Positions 1 through 10,738 are shown, counted from the stretch's first letter. The stretch is 64,000 bases of DNA from Dehalococcoidia bacterium (GCA_020853755.1 JADYYG010000062.1:62001-126000); one strand, 5' to 3'. The notes: generated from the letters alone by a model not told the origin. Translations and numbers: made by a program.

Positions 1-2
1 GC

Positions 3-443
3 GGCGAGTTGTTCCGGTTTCATCCCGGCCAAAAGCTGCCGCGGCCGCTCTACACGCTTGCCAATCGCCTGCGCGGCATCGCAGAAGAAGCCATGGAGCA
101 CCCCGTGTCCGGGATTGAGCTCACCTTCGACCAGCCTCACAACGCGGTCGTACTACTCGCCCTCGGCGCCGCCCCCGTTGCCGTCGAATGGACCGCCGAC
201 CACCTGGCGTACGACCTGTTCGGTTCCGGCCAGGCGCTGCTCCAGTCGGGCGTCCTGCCACTCGGACTGAGCCCGGGCCGCCAGGTGCTGCAAACGGGCT
301 GGCGCCATGCAATCGAACTCACGAGCATCACCGTCGCAGAAGATCAGACCTTCCAGGCGAAGCTGCACTTCTCGATGACCTTCGCCGACGGCCGGGCACG
401 AGACTGCCAGGTCACGGTGATAGCGGGCAAGGGCTGGTTCTAG
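3..443 (+). CDS. hypothetical protein, 5' end probably outside the window
   Basis: The frame is open from the window edge to a TAG at 441-443. A TTG at 9 could start a 144-residue protein, but codons upstream of it are also open, so the gene probably begins before the window. The product is soluble with no signal peptide or membrane segment. It has alternating hydrophobic stretches consistent with a beta-rich fold, and it ends in Gly-Lys-Gly-Trp-Phe. I do not recognise the family. It converges on the ABC permease and is followed by a strong hairpin terminator. Confidence 0.6.
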   Translation, partial: GELFRFHPGQKLPRPLYTLANRLRGIAEEAMEHPVSGIELTFDQPHNAVVLLALGAAPVAVEWTADHLAYDLFGSGQALLQSGVLPLGLSPGRQVLQTGWRHAIELTSITVAEDQTFQAKLHFSMTFADGRARDCQVTVIAGKGWF

Positions 444-450
444 GCCGACG

Positions 451-483
451 GCGAAACGCCCCCCGTTGCGGAGGGCGTTTCGC
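451..483. terminator. bidirectional hairpin terminator between convergent genes
   Basis: A perfect 11-bp inverted repeat, GCGAAACGCCC at 451-461 and GGGCGTTTCGC at 473-483, encloses an 11-nt loop. It lies 7 bp past the first gene's stop codon and 23 bp from the permease stop on the opposite strand. The T-tract is poor, so it may act as a transcript 3' boundary for both convergent genes. Confidence 0.75.
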
Positions 484-506
484 AGAAGTTTGGTTCGACT
501 GCGCGC

Positions 507-3500
507 CTACTCGTAGCGGAGGGCTTCCGCGACGGGCACGCGGCTGGCGTCGCGGCTCGGCCACCAGGTCATCAGCAGCGAGAAGATGAACGAGGCGCCG
601 ATGACCAGGAGGATTTCCGTCCAGGGCATGGCGAAGGTGATGTCCGCGCCATCGGTGAAGCCCGGCGAGGTCAGGAGGTTGCGGCCGAGGATGGCGCCGC
701 CGACCACTCCGGAGAGGATGCCCATCACGGCGACGAAGCTCGACTCGAGGAGGAACGTCAACGTGACCGTCTTCCGCTGGTACCCGATGGCCCGCAGCAT
801 GCCGATCTGCTGGCGGCGTTCGACCACCGAGCGGAAGGCGATGACACCGAGGCCGGCGATACCCACGAAGAGGCCGAGGGCCATGAACGCCTGGAACATG
901 CGGTTGAAGGCGGTGTTCGTGGCTGACATGTCGGCGAAGATCTTCTCGACGGACTCGGCTTTCACGCCCTGGACGGCGAGGGCTGATTCGATGCCCCGGG
1001 CGGCGGCACGGCTGTCCGTCCCTTCGGCCAGGCGGATATAGCCACGGCGGTAGTCAGGTTCGCCCTTGAGCTGGCGATAGCCGGCCTCGTTCAGGTAGAT
1101 GCCGCCGAAGGTGGGCGCGGGCAGCTGGCTCTTGAGCACGCCGATGACGGTGACCGAGGTCTTGTTGCCAGAGACCGGGTCCGCGATGTCGAGGGTGAAC
1201 GGCTCGAAGCGGTCATCCTCGATGGTCACGTCCTTCGCGGTCCAGTCGAAGCGGTCGTTGAAGCTGACCCCGACGACGGCCGTATCGACCAGGGCGTAGG
1301 AGGCGTCGCTCTTGGCGGCGTCCGTCACGGCCTGGGGGCTTGCAAAGCCGTCCGCGTAGGCGTGGAGCGTCGTCTGCAGGCTCCCGTAGAAGCCGGCGTC
1401 TGCGCCGATGACCGGGTAGAGGCCGTCGTTCTTCTTGCCGGGCTGGCTCACGAGTTCGCCCGAACCGGGAATGGTGGTCCGGCCCGATCCGGTGATTTCG
1501 GCCGCGACCGGCGAGCCGTCTCCCTGGAGCGCGGCAGGCACGTCGCGGACGGTGCTGGCGCCGCTCGCCGTCGTTACGATGTCGATGTTGGCGCGGGCGT
1601 CACCGCCGAGGAAGGCGGTCTGGAAATTCGCGAGGAGGACGCTGAAGACCGTCAGCGAGAAGACGATGAGCGAGAACATCGCGATGGTCATGCCGGTGCG
1701 GAAGCGGTTGCTCAGCGGGTAGGCGATAGCCATCTTGAGTGCCGGCGCCAGCGACGGGAAGCGAGCCGCCGCGGCGATAGTCAGCGCGACAGGGACAACC
1801 AGCCCCGCCGCGAGGTAGAAGAGTTGGCCGAGTCCGTCGCCGGAGTCGCGGAGGACGAAGCCGGTGGCGGCCACAGCAGCCGCAGCGACGAGCGCCAGGA
1901 TCGCGACGCTGTAGGCGCGGAGACCTTCCGCTGAGCCGGAAAAGAGGGCAGTGAGGACGCGGGAGTTGAAGACGATGACGAGGGTGAATGCGATGACGAT
2001 CATCACGCCGCTGAGGACGAACATCTCGATGTCCTGGCTGAACGTCCCGAAGAGGCGCTCATGGAGGCTGGCCGGCATCAGCCAGTAGCTGCCGAGGACG
2101 ATGCCGACCACGGTCCAGAGTGGGCGGTTCGGCATGCCGAGCTGGCGCGCCATGGCGGCGATAGAAATCGGGATGAGGGACATGCCCAGCGCGAACGGGA
2201 AGAGCACCTCGGAGGACTTCCCCATGGCGATGAACAGAGCGCCGAGGACCACGCCGAGCGGGCCCATGATCCAGGCCCAGGGGAGGCCGACGCCCTTGCG
2301 GAAGAGCCACCAGATGCCGAGCGGAGGGACGACCAGGGCGGGCACGCCGAGGGCAACCCAGCGCCAGTTCGTCTTGCGCTTGCCTTCGCGCTTGCCGTCG
2401 TCCGGCAGTTGGCGGATGGCCGAGACGATGTTGACGTGGCTCGCCTTGAGGGAGGCGAAGATCACGGTGATGAAGGTGAGGACGACACCGAGACTGTAGC
2501 CGATGACGATGGCTGTGGGCGTGATCTGCATCTCGATGAGGGAGAAGTAGCCGCCGCCAGCCGCCTTGAGGAGGACATCGACGAGCAGCCACGAGGTGAG
2601 GATCCCGGCCGCGACGCCAATCACGCCGGAGAGCAGCGAGTAGGCCATGCCTTCGGCGAGGAACGCCTTCACGATGTCTCCACGCTGGGCGCCGACGGCA
2701 CGGGCCATACCCATTTCGGCGCGGCGCTCGGCCGCGAGCATCACGAAGATCATGAAGATGAGCATCACGCCGGCGGCCATCGAGAAGAGGCCGAGGACGA
2801 GGAAGAGCGTGGTCATGATGTTGCCGATGACTTCGGCTTCTTCGACGCGGTGCTGCTTGGCGTCATCGACGCGGAGGGCCTCAGGGTTGCTCCCGTCGAC
2901 CGTGGGGCCGAAGACACCTGCGCCGTCGCTGCGGAGGTATTCGGTGATGCGTTCGGCTGCCGGGTCAGCGAGGTCGAGGGTGTCGCGGACGCCGCCATGG
3001 AGGGCGACCGTGAGCGAGGTAATCTCGTGGCCCTGGAAGCCGGCAATCGACCGCAGGCGGTCCATCGGGAGGACAAGGCCCCCGGGGACGTTCGAGTAGG
3101 CCATGCCGAGCACGCCGGAGGCGATTTCGTCCTTCACGATGCCCGCTACCATCACGTTCGTCCGGGTCCCGGCGACAGTGATGATCAGTGGATCGCCGGT
3201 GCGGGCGTGGAGGTCCTTCGCAGCCCGTTCGCTGAGGAAGACGCCGCTATCGCCGAGGTCGTGCGGGTCAGCGGTGCGGCCACTTTCGAGGGTGAGCCCG
3301 CCCGCACGTGCCAGGCGATCGAAGTCGACGCCGGTGAGATGGATGGACGGCTTCGCATCGCCGGTGCGGACGTTCGTGACCGGTGCGGGAACCGTGAGGA
3401 AGGGCAGGAATGCGTCGATGGCGGGGTCGCCGGCGAAGCGCGCTTCGAGGGCGGCGACGCCGGCTTCGTCGGCATAGATGACCGTGCCCTCGTTCACTGC

Positions 3501-3824
3501 GCCCTGGTCGAGGCCGAAGTCGCGTTCGCCGTTCCAGGTGATGTCGAGGTCCGAGCGCCCGAAGACGGAGTAGACGTCCTTCGTTAGCGAATGGTCGACG
3601 GTGTCGCCGGTGACGAAGGCGGCAGTGGTGATGAGGGTGGCCAGGGCGAGCCCGGCAACGACGAGGAGTGATTGGAGACCGCGCCGCGGGATGTTGCGGA
3701 GGCCGAACTTGAACATTGTGCGGTTGGTCACGCCGAGGACGGCGACGGTGAGCACCGCTGTCCCAAGCAGGCTGCCGAGGATGATGGCGAGCGTGGTGAT
3801 TGGCAGGCCGAAGAGTTCGTTCAT
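507..3824 (-). CDS. MacB/FtsX-family ABC transporter permease
   Basis: The product is a 1105-residue inner-membrane protein with the layout of long FtsX/LolE-type permeases. It has an N-terminal transmembrane helix (about residues 7-30) and a second near 45-70, a large extracytoplasmic domain, and a block of transmembrane helices in the middle. A second extracytoplasmic domain is followed by three C-terminal helices that include the FtsX motif around [20 protein letters not shown]. The ATG at 3824 overlaps the stop of the upstream ATPase gene as ATGA, which fixes the start and implies coupling. MacB-type transporters use ATP to drive periplasmic or envelope substrates such as lipoproteins, peptides or antibiotics; the substrate here is unknown. 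Confidence 0.9.
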   Translation of the reverse strand: MNELFGLPITTLAIILGSLLGTAVLTVAVLGVTNRTMFKFGLRNIPRRGLQSLLVVAGLALATLITTAAFVTGDTVDHSLTKDVYSVFGRSDLDITWNGERDFGLDQGAVNEGTVIYADEAGVAALEARFAGDPAIDAFLPFLTVPAPVTNVRTGDAKPSIHLTGVDFDRLARAGGLTLESGRTADPHDLGDSGVFLSERAAKDLHARTGDPLIITVAGTRTNVMVAGIVKDEIASGVLGMAYSNVPGGLVLPMDRLRSIAGFQGHEITSLTVALHGGVRDTLDLADPAAERITEYLRSDGAGVFGPTVDGSNPEALRVDDAKQHRVEEAEVIGNIMTTLFLVLGLFSMAAGVMLIFMIFVMLAAERRAEMGMARAVGAQRGDIVKAFLAEGMAYSLLSGVIGVAAGILTSWLLVDVLLKAAGGGYFSLIEMQITPTAIVIGYSLGVVLTFITVIFASLKASHVNIVSAIRQLPDDGKREGKRKTNWRWVALGVPALVVPPLGIWWLFRKGVGLPWAWIMGPLGVVLGALFIAMGKSSEVLFPFALGMSLIPISIAAMARQLGMPNRPLWTVVGIVLGSYWLMPASLHERLFGTFSQDIEMFVLSGVMIVIAFTLVIVFNSRVLTALFSGSAEGLRAYSVAILALVAAAAVAATGFVLRDSGDGLGQLFYLAAGLVVPVALTIAAAARFPSLAPALKMAIAYPLSNRFRTGMTIAMFSLIVFSLTVFSVLLANFQTAFLGGDARANIDIVTTASGASTVRDVPAALQGDGSPVAAEITGSGRTTIPGSGELVSQPGKKNDGLYPVIGADAGFYGSLQTTLHAYADGFASPQAVTDAAKSDASYALVDTAVVGVSFNDRFDWTAKDVTIEDDRFEPFTLDIADPVSGNKTSVTVIGVLKSQLPAPTFGGIYLNEAGYRQLKGEPDYRRGYIRLAEGTDSRAAARGIESALAVQGVKAESVEKIFADMSATNTAFNRMFQAFMALGLFVGIAGLGVIAFRSVVERRQQIGMLRAIGYQRKTVTLTFLLESSFVAVMGILSGVVGGAILGRNLLTSPGFTDGADITFAMPWTEILLVIGASFIFSLLMTWWPSRDASRVPVAEALRYE

Positions 3825-4603
3825 GGCCGGGCCTCTTCGGAAACGACGAGACCGTCGTGCATGCGCACCACGCGGTTGCAACGCGCGCCGATGGCAGGGT
3901 CGTGGGTGACGATGACAAAGGTGAGGCCCTTCTCGCGGTTGAGGGTCTCCATCAGGGTCATGATGTCGTCGGCGGTGCGTGAATCGAGGGCGCCGGTGGG
4001 TTCATCCGCCCAGACGATGTCGGGCTCGTTGACGAGCGACCGGGCGATGGTGACGCGCTGACGCTGGCCGCCGCTGAGCTGGGCAGGCCGGTTGCCGGCG
4101 AGCTGGCGCAGGCCAACGGTTTCGAGGGCGTCGAGGGCGCGCCGCCGGGCTTCCTTCGGGCTCACGCCGGAAACAATGAGCGGAAGCTCGACGTTCTCCA
4201 CGGCGGAGAGCACGGGCAGCAGGTTGTAGGTCTGGAAGACGAAGCCCATGTTCCGCGCGCGAAAGGTGGTCCGAGTCTTGTCCGAAAGCTGGGCCAGGTC
4301 AGCCCCGGCGATGGTCACGCGCCCGCCGTCGACGACGTCGAGGCCACTCGCACAGTTCAGGAGGGTGGTCTTCCCACAGCCCGAAGGGCCCATGATGGCG
4401 ACCATGTCGCCACGTTCGACGGTGAGGCTGACGCCCTTGAGGGCGCGTACCTGCTGGGCGCCTGTGTCGTACACCTTCACCACGTCATCAATGTGAATGA
4501 TCGGCGCTGCCGCCGTCGCGACACCGGCCGCCTGCACGGCTGCGTTCCCACGGGCAGCCCGGGCGGCGGTTTGCGGTGCGGTAAGTGCGATTTCCTGGTT
4601 CAT
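3821..4603 (-). CDS. ABC transporter ATP-binding protein (MacB/LolD type)
   Basis: This 260-residue nucleotide-binding subunit pairs with the FtsX-like permease just downstream. Visible motifs are Walker [10 protein letters not shown], a Q-loop in VFQTYNLLP, the signature [15 protein letters not shown], Walker B with catalytic Glu in [12 protein letters not shown], and the switch His in VTHD. The start ATG at 4603 has a good Shine-Dalgarno (GGGAGAGG). About 35 residues of Ala-rich sequence precede the conserved domain. It lies 36 nt after the frameshifted receiver gene on the same strand, so the three may be co-transcribed. Confidence 0.93.
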   Translation of the reverse strand: MNQEIALTAPQTAARAARGNAAVQAAGVATAAAPIIHIDDVVKVYDTGAQQVRALKGVSLTVERGDMVAIMGPSGCGKTTLLNCASGLDVVDGGRVTIAGADLAQLSDKTRTTFRARNMGFVFQTYNLLPVLSAVENVELPLIVSGVSPKEARRRALDALETVGLRQLAGNRPAQLSGGQRQRVTIARSLVNEPDIVWADEPTGALDSRTADDIMTLMETLNREKGLTFVIVTHDPAIGARCNRVVRMHDGLVVSEEARP

Positions 4604-4639
4604 TGGTTCCTCTCCCAAGGTCACGGAATGGTCCGCGGC

Positions 4640-5015
4640 TCACGACGCCCGGGCAGCCCCGGCAACGTCACGGATGACTTCGAACAGGCGGGCGATGCCC
4701 TCCTGCTTGCCGACGAACGCGGCGGCGCCGGAGGCCATAGCCTCAGCGCGGGTCCTGGAGTGACAGGATCACCACGCAGGTCGCGGGCCGTGCCGAAGCG
4801 AGTTCGCCGGCCGCCTCCATGCCGCCCATGCCCCGCATACGAAGGTCCAGGACCACGATGTCGGGATGGAGCGCGCTGGCGAGGGCGATTGCCGCGCCGC
4901 CTTCTTCTGCTTCGCCGACGACCTCGAAGTCGGGCTCACCGTCCATGCACATGCGCAGACCGCGGCGAACTCGGGCTTCGTCATCAACAAGCAAAAGGCG
5001 AATCGGGTAATCCAT
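4640..5015 (-). pseudogene. single-domain response regulator (receiver), frameshifted
   Basis: From the ATG at 5015 the frame encodes the first two thirds of a CheY-like receiver: acidic pair D11/D12, phospho-acceptor D57 in VVLDLRMRG, then VVILSLQDP before a TGA at 4743-4745. The missing end (AMASGAAAFVGK with the conserved Lys, then the last helix) follows at once in another frame and stops at 4640. Removing one base near 4746-4752 restores a normal 124-residue receiver. This is a genuine single-nucleotide insertion or a sequencing error. A GTG at 5018, 7 nt after a TACGGT hexamer, is an alternative start. No output domain is present. Confidence 0.8.
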
Positions 5016-5195
5016 CACGCTCTCAACCGTACGGGCGGGCAGCAGCGGTGGCGTCATTCGCCGGGATTGAACGCGAGGCCCTCTTCGGGTGAACCAGATC
5101 TCCTGCGAAAGTCGGAGGAAGGTTCGCGCGAAACGCGGTGATATAGTGCGGATGATTCGTGAGGCAGATTCGCGGGGAGCGCTGCTGGAGGTTCC

Positions 5196-5828
5196 ATGTC
5201 CATCCGTCTCGTAATCGCGGATGACCATGCCGTGGTCCGCCAGGGCCTGAAGATGTTCCTCCTCGATGACCCCGAGTTCGAAGTGGTGGCCGAAGCCCAG
5301 AACGGCGCCGAGGCGCTCGACCTTGCCCGAAAACTGAAGCCCGACGTGGTCCTGATGGACCTCCTCATGCCAGTGATGGACGGGATCACGGCGATCGGCC
5401 ACATCCGGCGTGAAGTCCCGGACACGGAAGTCATCGCACTTACCTCTGTTCTCGAAGACGCGTCAGTCGTCGGCGCGGTGCGGGCCGGGGCGATCGGCTA
5501 CCTGTTGAAGGACACGCAGGCCGAAGAGTTAACCCGCGCGATCAAGGCGGCCGCGAACGGCCAGGTGCAGCTGTCGCCACAGGCAGCGGCACGCCTGGTC
5601 CGCGAGGTTCGCGCGCCGGAAAGCCCGGAAACACTGACCGAGCGGGAGACAGACGTGCTCCGGCTGCTGGCCCAGGGTAAGGCGAACAAGGAGATCGCCG
5701 CCGCCCTCTTTATCGGCGAGAACACCGTGAAGACACACGTTTCGAGCATCCTCGTGAAGCTGGGCGTCCAGAGCCGCACCCAGGCCGCCCTCTATGCCCG
5801 CCAGATCGGGCTTGGGCCGGTGGACTAG
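5196..5828 (+). CDS. NarL/FixJ-family response regulator
   Basis: This 210-residue DNA-binding response regulator has an N-terminal receiver (residues 1-120) with acidic residues D9/D10, phospho-acceptor D55 in VVLMDLLMP, and the conserved Lys in LLKDT. A LuxR-type helix-turn-helix follows at about 143-205 (ETLTERETDVLRLLAQGKAN through ENTVKTHVSSILVKLGV). GGAGG at 5187-5191 supports the ATG at 5196. It lies directly upstream of the GAF-rich histidine kinase, whose HisKA_3 type normally pairs with NarL regulators, so the two very likely form a cognate system. It is divergent from the frameshifted receiver. Confidence 0.95.
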   Translation: MSIRLVIADDHAVVRQGLKMFLLDDPEFEVVAEAQNGAEALDLARKLKPDVVLMDLLMPVMDGITAIGHIRREVPDTEVIALTSVLEDASVVGAVRAGAIGYLLKDTQAEELTRAIKAAANGQVQLSPQAAARLVREVRAPESPETLTERETDVLRLLAQGKANKEIAAALFIGENTVKTHVSSILVKLGVQSRTQAALYARQIGLGPVD

Positions 5829-5849
5829 CCGTCCAAGGCAGGCAAACCA

Positions 5850-8800
5850 ATGCGTTCGATGCCCCTTCGCCTTGGGCTGAAGCTCAACCTCTCGCTCTTC
5901 CTCTTCATGCTGCTCCTCGGGGCCGCCACCGCCTCGCTCGTGGCGATTGGCTTCAACCGTTCGCAAACAGATGCGTTGCTGAAAAGCCGGGAGGGCCTCG
6001 AGAACGAGGGGCGGCGGACACTCTCCGCGCTCAGCAGCCAGCAGGCCTACATCGGCGAGCTTCAACTTTCGCCCGCGGCCGAGTGGGGGCACCAGGTCGG
6101 CTGGTTCCTCGGCCTCAAGGGGCAGACGGCGCCACCGCTCGACCTTTCCGGGCTCACCCGCTCGCCGAACGGGCCGCTGTACGACCCGCGCCCGGAGCGA
6201 ACCACGGATCTCATCGTGCTCAACGGCGGGCCGCTGAGCGCACGAGAACTGAAGGACGCGACCGAGTCACAGGTTCTCGAAGGCTACTTCGTCTCGCTGT
6301 TCACCAACTACCGGGGCAGGCTCATCGAAGAGGAGTTCCGGCCGATTGCCATCTACTACATCTCCGTGGATGGCGTGGCGCGCTATTACCCGCCGACCAA
6401 CTCGATCCTCAAGGCGCCCCCCAGCGCTACGGCCATCGCGAACCTCAAGGCGACCTTCGGGCCGGAGAACAATCCCGATGAACTGACGAAGTGGACCCCA
6501 CCCTACGAGGACGAAGCGGGACTCGGCCCGGTGCTCACCGCCTACACCCCGGTCTACGACGAGACGGGCTACCGCGGAGTCATCGGCGTGGACGTTTCGC
6601 TCACGCGGCTCACCGAGCAGGTGGAGTCCATCCATCCGACGCCTGACGGCTATGGCTTTTATGTCGACACCACGGGCACTTTCCTCCCGGGCTCACACAC
6701 TGCGGCGCTGACCACGATGGCCGAGCCGGGGAACAACCCGGCCTTCCGCCAAACACTCGACGACATGATCGCCGGCAAGTCCAATGTCGCCCGTTTCGAG
6801 CAGGACGGCCGCGAGATGTTCGTTGCGTACACACCGATGCCGTCGGTCGGCGGGAGCCTCGCTCTCGTCGCCCCCGTCGACGAGATAACGGCCGAAGCAT
6901 CGGGACTGACGGCATCGATCACCTCGGAGGGGGACCGGACAGTCGGGTTCATCATCCTCGCGATGATCCTGCTGTTCCTGCTGGCGCTGGCGAGCACCGC
7001 GTGGCTCAACCGGAGGCTGCTCCTCGGGCCCATCGAGTCCCTGGTTTCGGGCACGCGCGCCGTGGCGGCCGGCAACTTCAACGCCTCCATCCCGGTGCGC
7101 AGCAGGGACGAGTTCGGCGACCTCGCGGCGTCGTTCAACGCGATGATCGACGAGATCCGGATGCGCAACGACGCCCTTGTGCGCGAAATCGGCGAACGGG
7201 AGCAGACCGCCCGCACGCTGGCCGAACGCGAGGAGAGCACGCGCCAGATCTTCCAGTCGGTGAGTGACGCCATCTTCCTTTCGGACATGGAAGACCTGAT
7301 CGTCGATGCAAACCTGGCGGCGCAGCGGATGTACGGCTACAACCTGCGCGAACTGTATGCGCTCGAACCCCAGGCGCTCGTAGAAGCGCCGTTCACCGGG
7401 CGGCGGAAGGAGTTCCTCGACCTGATCGCCGGGGGCGAGCAGTTCCGGACGCGCGCGGTGAGCCGGAGAAAAGACGGCACGACGTTCATCTCTGACATTT
7501 ACGCGACGGCGGCCGTGTACTTCGGCGAGCCGCACGTGCTCACCGTCGTCCGCGACGTCACAGAGGAAGTGGAGCACCAGCAGTTGCTGGAGCGGCGGGT
7601 CGAGGAGCGCACGCGCGAACTGTCGCTGCTCCTGCAGGTTTCGACGAGCACGTCTTCGACGCTGAACAGCAAGGAGATGTTCGAGATGATCCTGGACCAG
7701 GTGGACGGCGTGGTGCATTTCGAAGGCGCCTCCATCCTGGTGCTCGAAGACGGGATGCTGGAGGTGCAGGCAAACCGCGCGTTCCGCTCGGGCGAACTGG
7801 TGGGTACGCGCTTCCCCGCGGAAGGACTCCAACGGACAGTTGAGAGCGGGAACCTCCGGCCGCTCCTCGTGGGGGACATCCACGGCGATTCGAACGTGGC
7901 CCGGCTGTTCCGGGCGCAGATTGCAGAGTTCCTGGACACCGCATTCATCGGGGTAACCTCCTTCCTCGGGGCGGCGATGCAGCGGCAGGGCCGGCTCATT
8001 GGCCAGATCGCGCTGACATCGCACCGTGAGAACGCCTTCACAGAGGCTGACGCCGACCTCGTGCAGGCGATCGCGAACCAGGCTGCGACCGCCCTCGAAA
8101 ACGCCCGCCTGTTCGCAGAATCGGAGCGCCGGACGAGCGAGATGACCGCGCTCTCACGGATCGCAACCACGCTCGACCTGGAACAGTCGATCACGGGGAC
8201 GTTGAACTCGGTGGCCCAGCGCGTGGTCGAATCGACCACGGCCGTGGCGGCATCGGTGAGCACGGTCGACGGCGAAGGGAACCTGCTCCTCGGCGGCGGC
8301 TTCGGGCTGCCGGACGGGTTCCTCGAACTGGTGGATGCAGCCATCCTCCGGGGGGCCCCACGGCCCAACCGGCGCGCGCTGCGCTCAGGCCAGCCAGTGG
8401 TCATCAAGGACCTGGCCGTGGGGATGCACGAGGAACCGCTCTACGCGCCGCTCGCGGAATTGATGGCAGGGCACGACTGGGAAGCCGTGGTGATCGTGCC
8501 GATGCGCTACGGCGACCGCAACCTCGGCACCATCGAGACGTTCTACCTGCGAGGCGAGGCGCCCGATGACCGCGAGGTTGGCCTGATTGCGGCGATGGCA
8601 CGGCAGGCCGCGACCGCCATCGAGAACGCCTTCCTGTTCGCCCAGACCGAGCAGCGCGTGAAGCAACTCGAAGCGCTGACCCTGATTGCCTCCAACTTCT
8701 CACTCGAGGTTGAGTTGGAGGAGTTGATGGACCGGGTAGCCGAGCAGGTGGTCCGCGCGACCTCGGCGAAGGCGGCGGTCGTCATCACCGGCGAGTCGCC

Positions 8801-9818
8801 GGATGCTGTGCTGCACGTGGTGGGCACGGCCCGCCTGCCAGAGGGCTTCGCGGATGCGCTGGAGGACTCGTACCGTTCCGGCGGGGGTTCGACGGCGCGC
8901 ACCGCGATGCGCGACATGCAGACCATCTACCACGCGAACCTGCGCAGCCAGCGGATCAACGACCCACGCTATGCACCGGTCAGCCCGCTGCTCCACAACC
9001 AGCCGTGGGACTCCATCCTGCTGACCCCGGTGATTTACGGGAACAAGGCCGCCGGCGTGCTACTGCTCGGGTACCCGGCCGCAGTGAACCCGGATGCGGA
9101 GGAACGCAAGTTCATCGAGGCTGTGGCGGATCAGACCGCGCTGGTCATCGAAAATGCCCGCCTCTACCACAGGGCTTCGGCAGCGGCGGCTCTCGAAGAG
9201 CGCCAGCGACTGGCGCGCGAACTGCACGACTCGGTGAGCCAGGCGCTCTACGGGATTGCGCTGGGCGCACGCACGGCGCGCCGCCGCATCGGCGACGACG
9301 GCCCGGCGAACGTGATCGAACCGCTGGACTACGTGCTGTCACTGGCCGAAGCCGGGCTCACGGAGATGCGCGCCCTCATCTTCGAACTGCGCCCGGAGTC
9401 CATCGCAACCGAGGGTCTCGTCGCCGCCATTGGGCGGCAGGTGGCGGCAACCCAGGCACGCTACGGCGTGAAGGTGACCGCGCACCTCGCGGACGAGCCA
9501 GATATCTCGCTGGACGCGAAGGAAGCGCTCTACCGCATCGCGCAGGAGTCGATGCACAACACGGTGAAGCACGCGCGGGCCTCGAATATCCGCGTGACGC
9601 TGGCCCACGAACCGGACGAAGTGCGGCTCGAAGTGGAAGACGACGGCCAGGGGTTCGACCCCGGCGGCGAGTTCCCGGGCCACCTCGGGCTGCGTTCGAT
9701 GCAGGAACGGGCGCGCGACATCGGCGGCACCTTCGAAATTCAGAGTTCGCCGGGCGCGGGCACGCACATCACCCTCCGGATCCCGCACCGCCAGGAGCAC
9801 GGCTCAGCGGCGTCCTGA
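5850..9818 (+). CDS. multi-GAF sensor histidine kinase (NarX/HisKA_3 type)
   Basis: This 1322-residue membrane-bound sensor kinase has an N-terminal helix (about residues 11-35), a Cache-like extracytoplasmic domain to about 360, a second helix (365-388), and HAMP (390-433). A PAS domain (about 460-575) and three successive GAF domains (about 590-755, 760-930 and 935-1105) follow. The C-terminal transmitter has the HisKA_3 phospho-acceptor motif ARELHDSVSQ, with His at residue 1126, and a complete HATPase (N-box in YRIAQESMHNTVKHA, G-box DDGQGFDP, then HLGLRSMQERA). The start is 21 nt after the NarL regulator. Ligands are unknown; stacked GAF domains suggest integration of several small-molecule or redox signals. 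Confidence 0.94.
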   Translation: MRSMPLRLGLKLNLSLFLFMLLLGAATASLVAIGFNRSQTDALLKSREGLENEGRRTLSALSSQQAYIGELQLSPAAEWGHQVGWFLGLKGQTAPPLDLSGLTRSPNGPLYDPRPERTTDLIVLNGGPLSARELKDATESQVLEGYFVSLFTNYRGRLIEEEFRPIAIYYISVDGVARYYPPTNSILKAPPSATAIANLKATFGPENNPDELTKWTPPYEDEAGLGPVLTAYTPVYDETGYRGVIGVDVSLTRLTEQVESIHPTPDGYGFYVDTTGTFLPGSHTAALTTMAEPGNNPAFRQTLDDMIAGKSNVARFEQDGREMFVAYTPMPSVGGSLALVAPVDEITAEASGLTASITSEGDRTVGFIILAMILLFLLALASTAWLNRRLLLGPIESLVSGTRAVAAGNFNASIPVRSRDEFGDLAASFNAMIDEIRMRNDALVREIGEREQTARTLAEREESTRQIFQSVSDAIFLSDMEDLIVDANLAAQRMYGYNLRELYALEPQALVEAPFTGRRKEFLDLIAGGEQFRTRAVSRRKDGTTFISDIYATAAVYFGEPHVLTVVRDVTEEVEHQQLLERRVEERTRELSLLLQVSTSTSSTLNSKEMFEMILDQVDGVVHFEGASILVLEDGMLEVQANRAFRSGELVGTRFPAEGLQRTVESGNLRPLLVGDIHGDSNVARLFRAQIAEFLDTAFIGVTSFLGAAMQRQGRLIGQIALTSHRENAFTEADADLVQAIANQAATALENARLFAESERRTSEMTALSRIATTLDLEQSITGTLNSVAQRVVESTTAVAASVSTVDGEGNLLLGGGFGLPDGFLELVDAAILRGAPRPNRRALRSGQPVVIKDLAVGMHEEPLYAPLAELMAGHDWEAVVIVPMRYGDRNLGTIETFYLRGEAPDDREVGLIAAMARQAATAIENAFLFAQTEQRVKQLEALTLIASNFSLEVELEELMDRVAEQVVRATSAKAAVVITGESPDAVLHVVGTARLPEGFADALEDSYRSGGGSTARTAMRDMQTIYHANLRSQRINDPRYAPVSPLLHNQPWDSILLTPVIYGNKAAGVLLLGYPAAVNPDAEERKFIEAVADQTALVIENARLYHRASAAAALEERQRLARELHDSVSQALYGIALGARTARRRIGDDGPANVIEPLDYVLSLAEAGLTEMRALIFELRPESIATEGLVAAIGRQVAATQARYGVKVTAHLADEPDISLDAKEALYRIAQESMHNTVKHARASNIRVTLAHEPDEVRLEVEDDGQGFDPGGEFPGHLGLRSMQERARDIGGTFEIQSSPGAGTHITLRIPHRQEHGSAAS

Positions 9819-9868
9819 CCGTCATCCGCGCGCCCGGCGGCGGCAGGCAGGTTCGCCACCACTTGCGC

Positions 9869-9895
9869 TTGACGATAATGATCGACGATTATCAA
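9869..9895 (+). promoter_or_regulatory. candidate promoter of the LysM transglycosylase gene
   Basis: TTGACG (9869-9874) and TATCAA (9890-9895) are separated by 15 bp. The second hexamer ends 6 nt before the ATG at 9902, the spacing seen at many genes here. A 20-bp imperfect palindrome with GATAAT and ATTATC arms (9874-9893) overlaps both elements and could be an operator. Confidence 0.35.
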
Positions 9896-9901
9896 CGCCC
9901 T

Positions 9902-10738
9902 ATGTTGCCAGACCCCCGCCTGGCAGCTGGTGGAGCGCTTCGCCGCGGCATGTTCGCGGCGTTGGTGCTTGCCGCTGCGCTGCCCGTAACTGTCGCCTTC
10001 GCCCGCGTCCACACGATCGAGGAAGGCGAGACGCTTTCTTCGATTGCTGCCGAGTACGGCATGACGCTCGATGAGTTGGCCGCCCAGAACGGCATCACCA
10101 ACCCTGACCGAATCTTCGCCGGGCAAACCCTCCGCATCGGCGAGGGCGGCCCCGCCGTTGCTGCGCCGTCCGGGCGCACTCACACCGTCGCCCCCGGCGA
10201 GACACTCTCCGGCATCGCCGACCAGTACGGCGTGAGCGTCGACCAGCTGATGGCGGTGAACGGCATCGAAAACGCGGACTACGTGTACGCCGGGCAGGCG
10301 CTTGCACTGCCGGCGCCGCAGGCCATCCCCGCTCCGCTCAGCCGGGCAGACACGGAAATGGCGCTACGCGCGGCGGCACGGGAGTTCGGCGTATCGCAGT
10401 CGCTCATCCTCGGGCTGGCATGGCTGGAAAGCGGCTGGAACCAGTCGATGGTGAGCTGGACCGGCGCGATGGGCGTGATGCAACTGATGCCCTCAACCGC
10501 GGAATGGGGGCTCGAATACCTCGCACCGGACGCGCAGAACTGGCGCTACAGCACAACCGACAACGCGCGGCTCGGCACGGCGGTCTTCGCCCACATGCTC
10601 ATCCAGGCGAACTGGGACGTCGAACTGGCGCTGGCCTACTACTACCAGGGCTGGCGCAGCATCGAAATCAACGGGATGTACGAAGACACCCACCAGTACG
10701 TCGAGAACGTGCTCGCGCTGGCCGCGCAGTTCGAATAG
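9902..10738 (+). CDS. LysM-domain lytic transglycosylase
   Basis: The product is an exported peptidoglycan hydrolase of about 278 residues. A hydrophobic signal segment (MFAALVLAAALPVTVAFA) is followed by two LysM repeats (VHTIEEGETLSSIAAEYGM and THTVAPGETLSGIADQYGV). A C-terminal SLT/Slt70-like domain carries the catalytic Glu in GLAWLESGWNQ and the MGVMQLMPSTAEWG motif. The start is uncertain: ATG 9878, ATG 9902 and ATG 9950 are all in frame. 9902 is preferred because of the promoter spacing. It follows the kinase gene and ends flush against the convergent nitrilase gene, with no base between the two stop codons. Confidence 0.88.
   Translation: MLPDPRLAAGGALRRGMFAALVLAAALPVTVAFARVHTIEEGETLSSIAAEYGMTLDELAAQNGITNPDRIFAGQTLRIGEGGPAVAAPSGRTHTVAPGETLSGIADQYGVSVDQLMAVNGIENADYVYAGQALALPAPQAIPAPLSRADTEMALRAAAREFGVSQSLILGLAWLESGWNQSMVSWTGAMGVMQLMPSTAEWGLEYLAPDAQNWRYSTTDNARLGTAVFAHMLIQANWDVELALAYYYQGWRSIEINGMYEDTHQYVENVLALAAQFE

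Noticed and set aside
2061-3587. Long open frame antisense to the ABC permease (508 codons)
   Set aside because: It is a mirror frame of a GC-rich gene. Its translation is rich in Glu, Asp, Arg and His runs with no motif, while the opposite strand encodes a clear permease.
6693-8024. Long antisense frame within the histidine kinase gene
   Set aside because: Same codon-bias shadow effect; the plus-strand protein has HAMP, PAS and GAF domains across this region.
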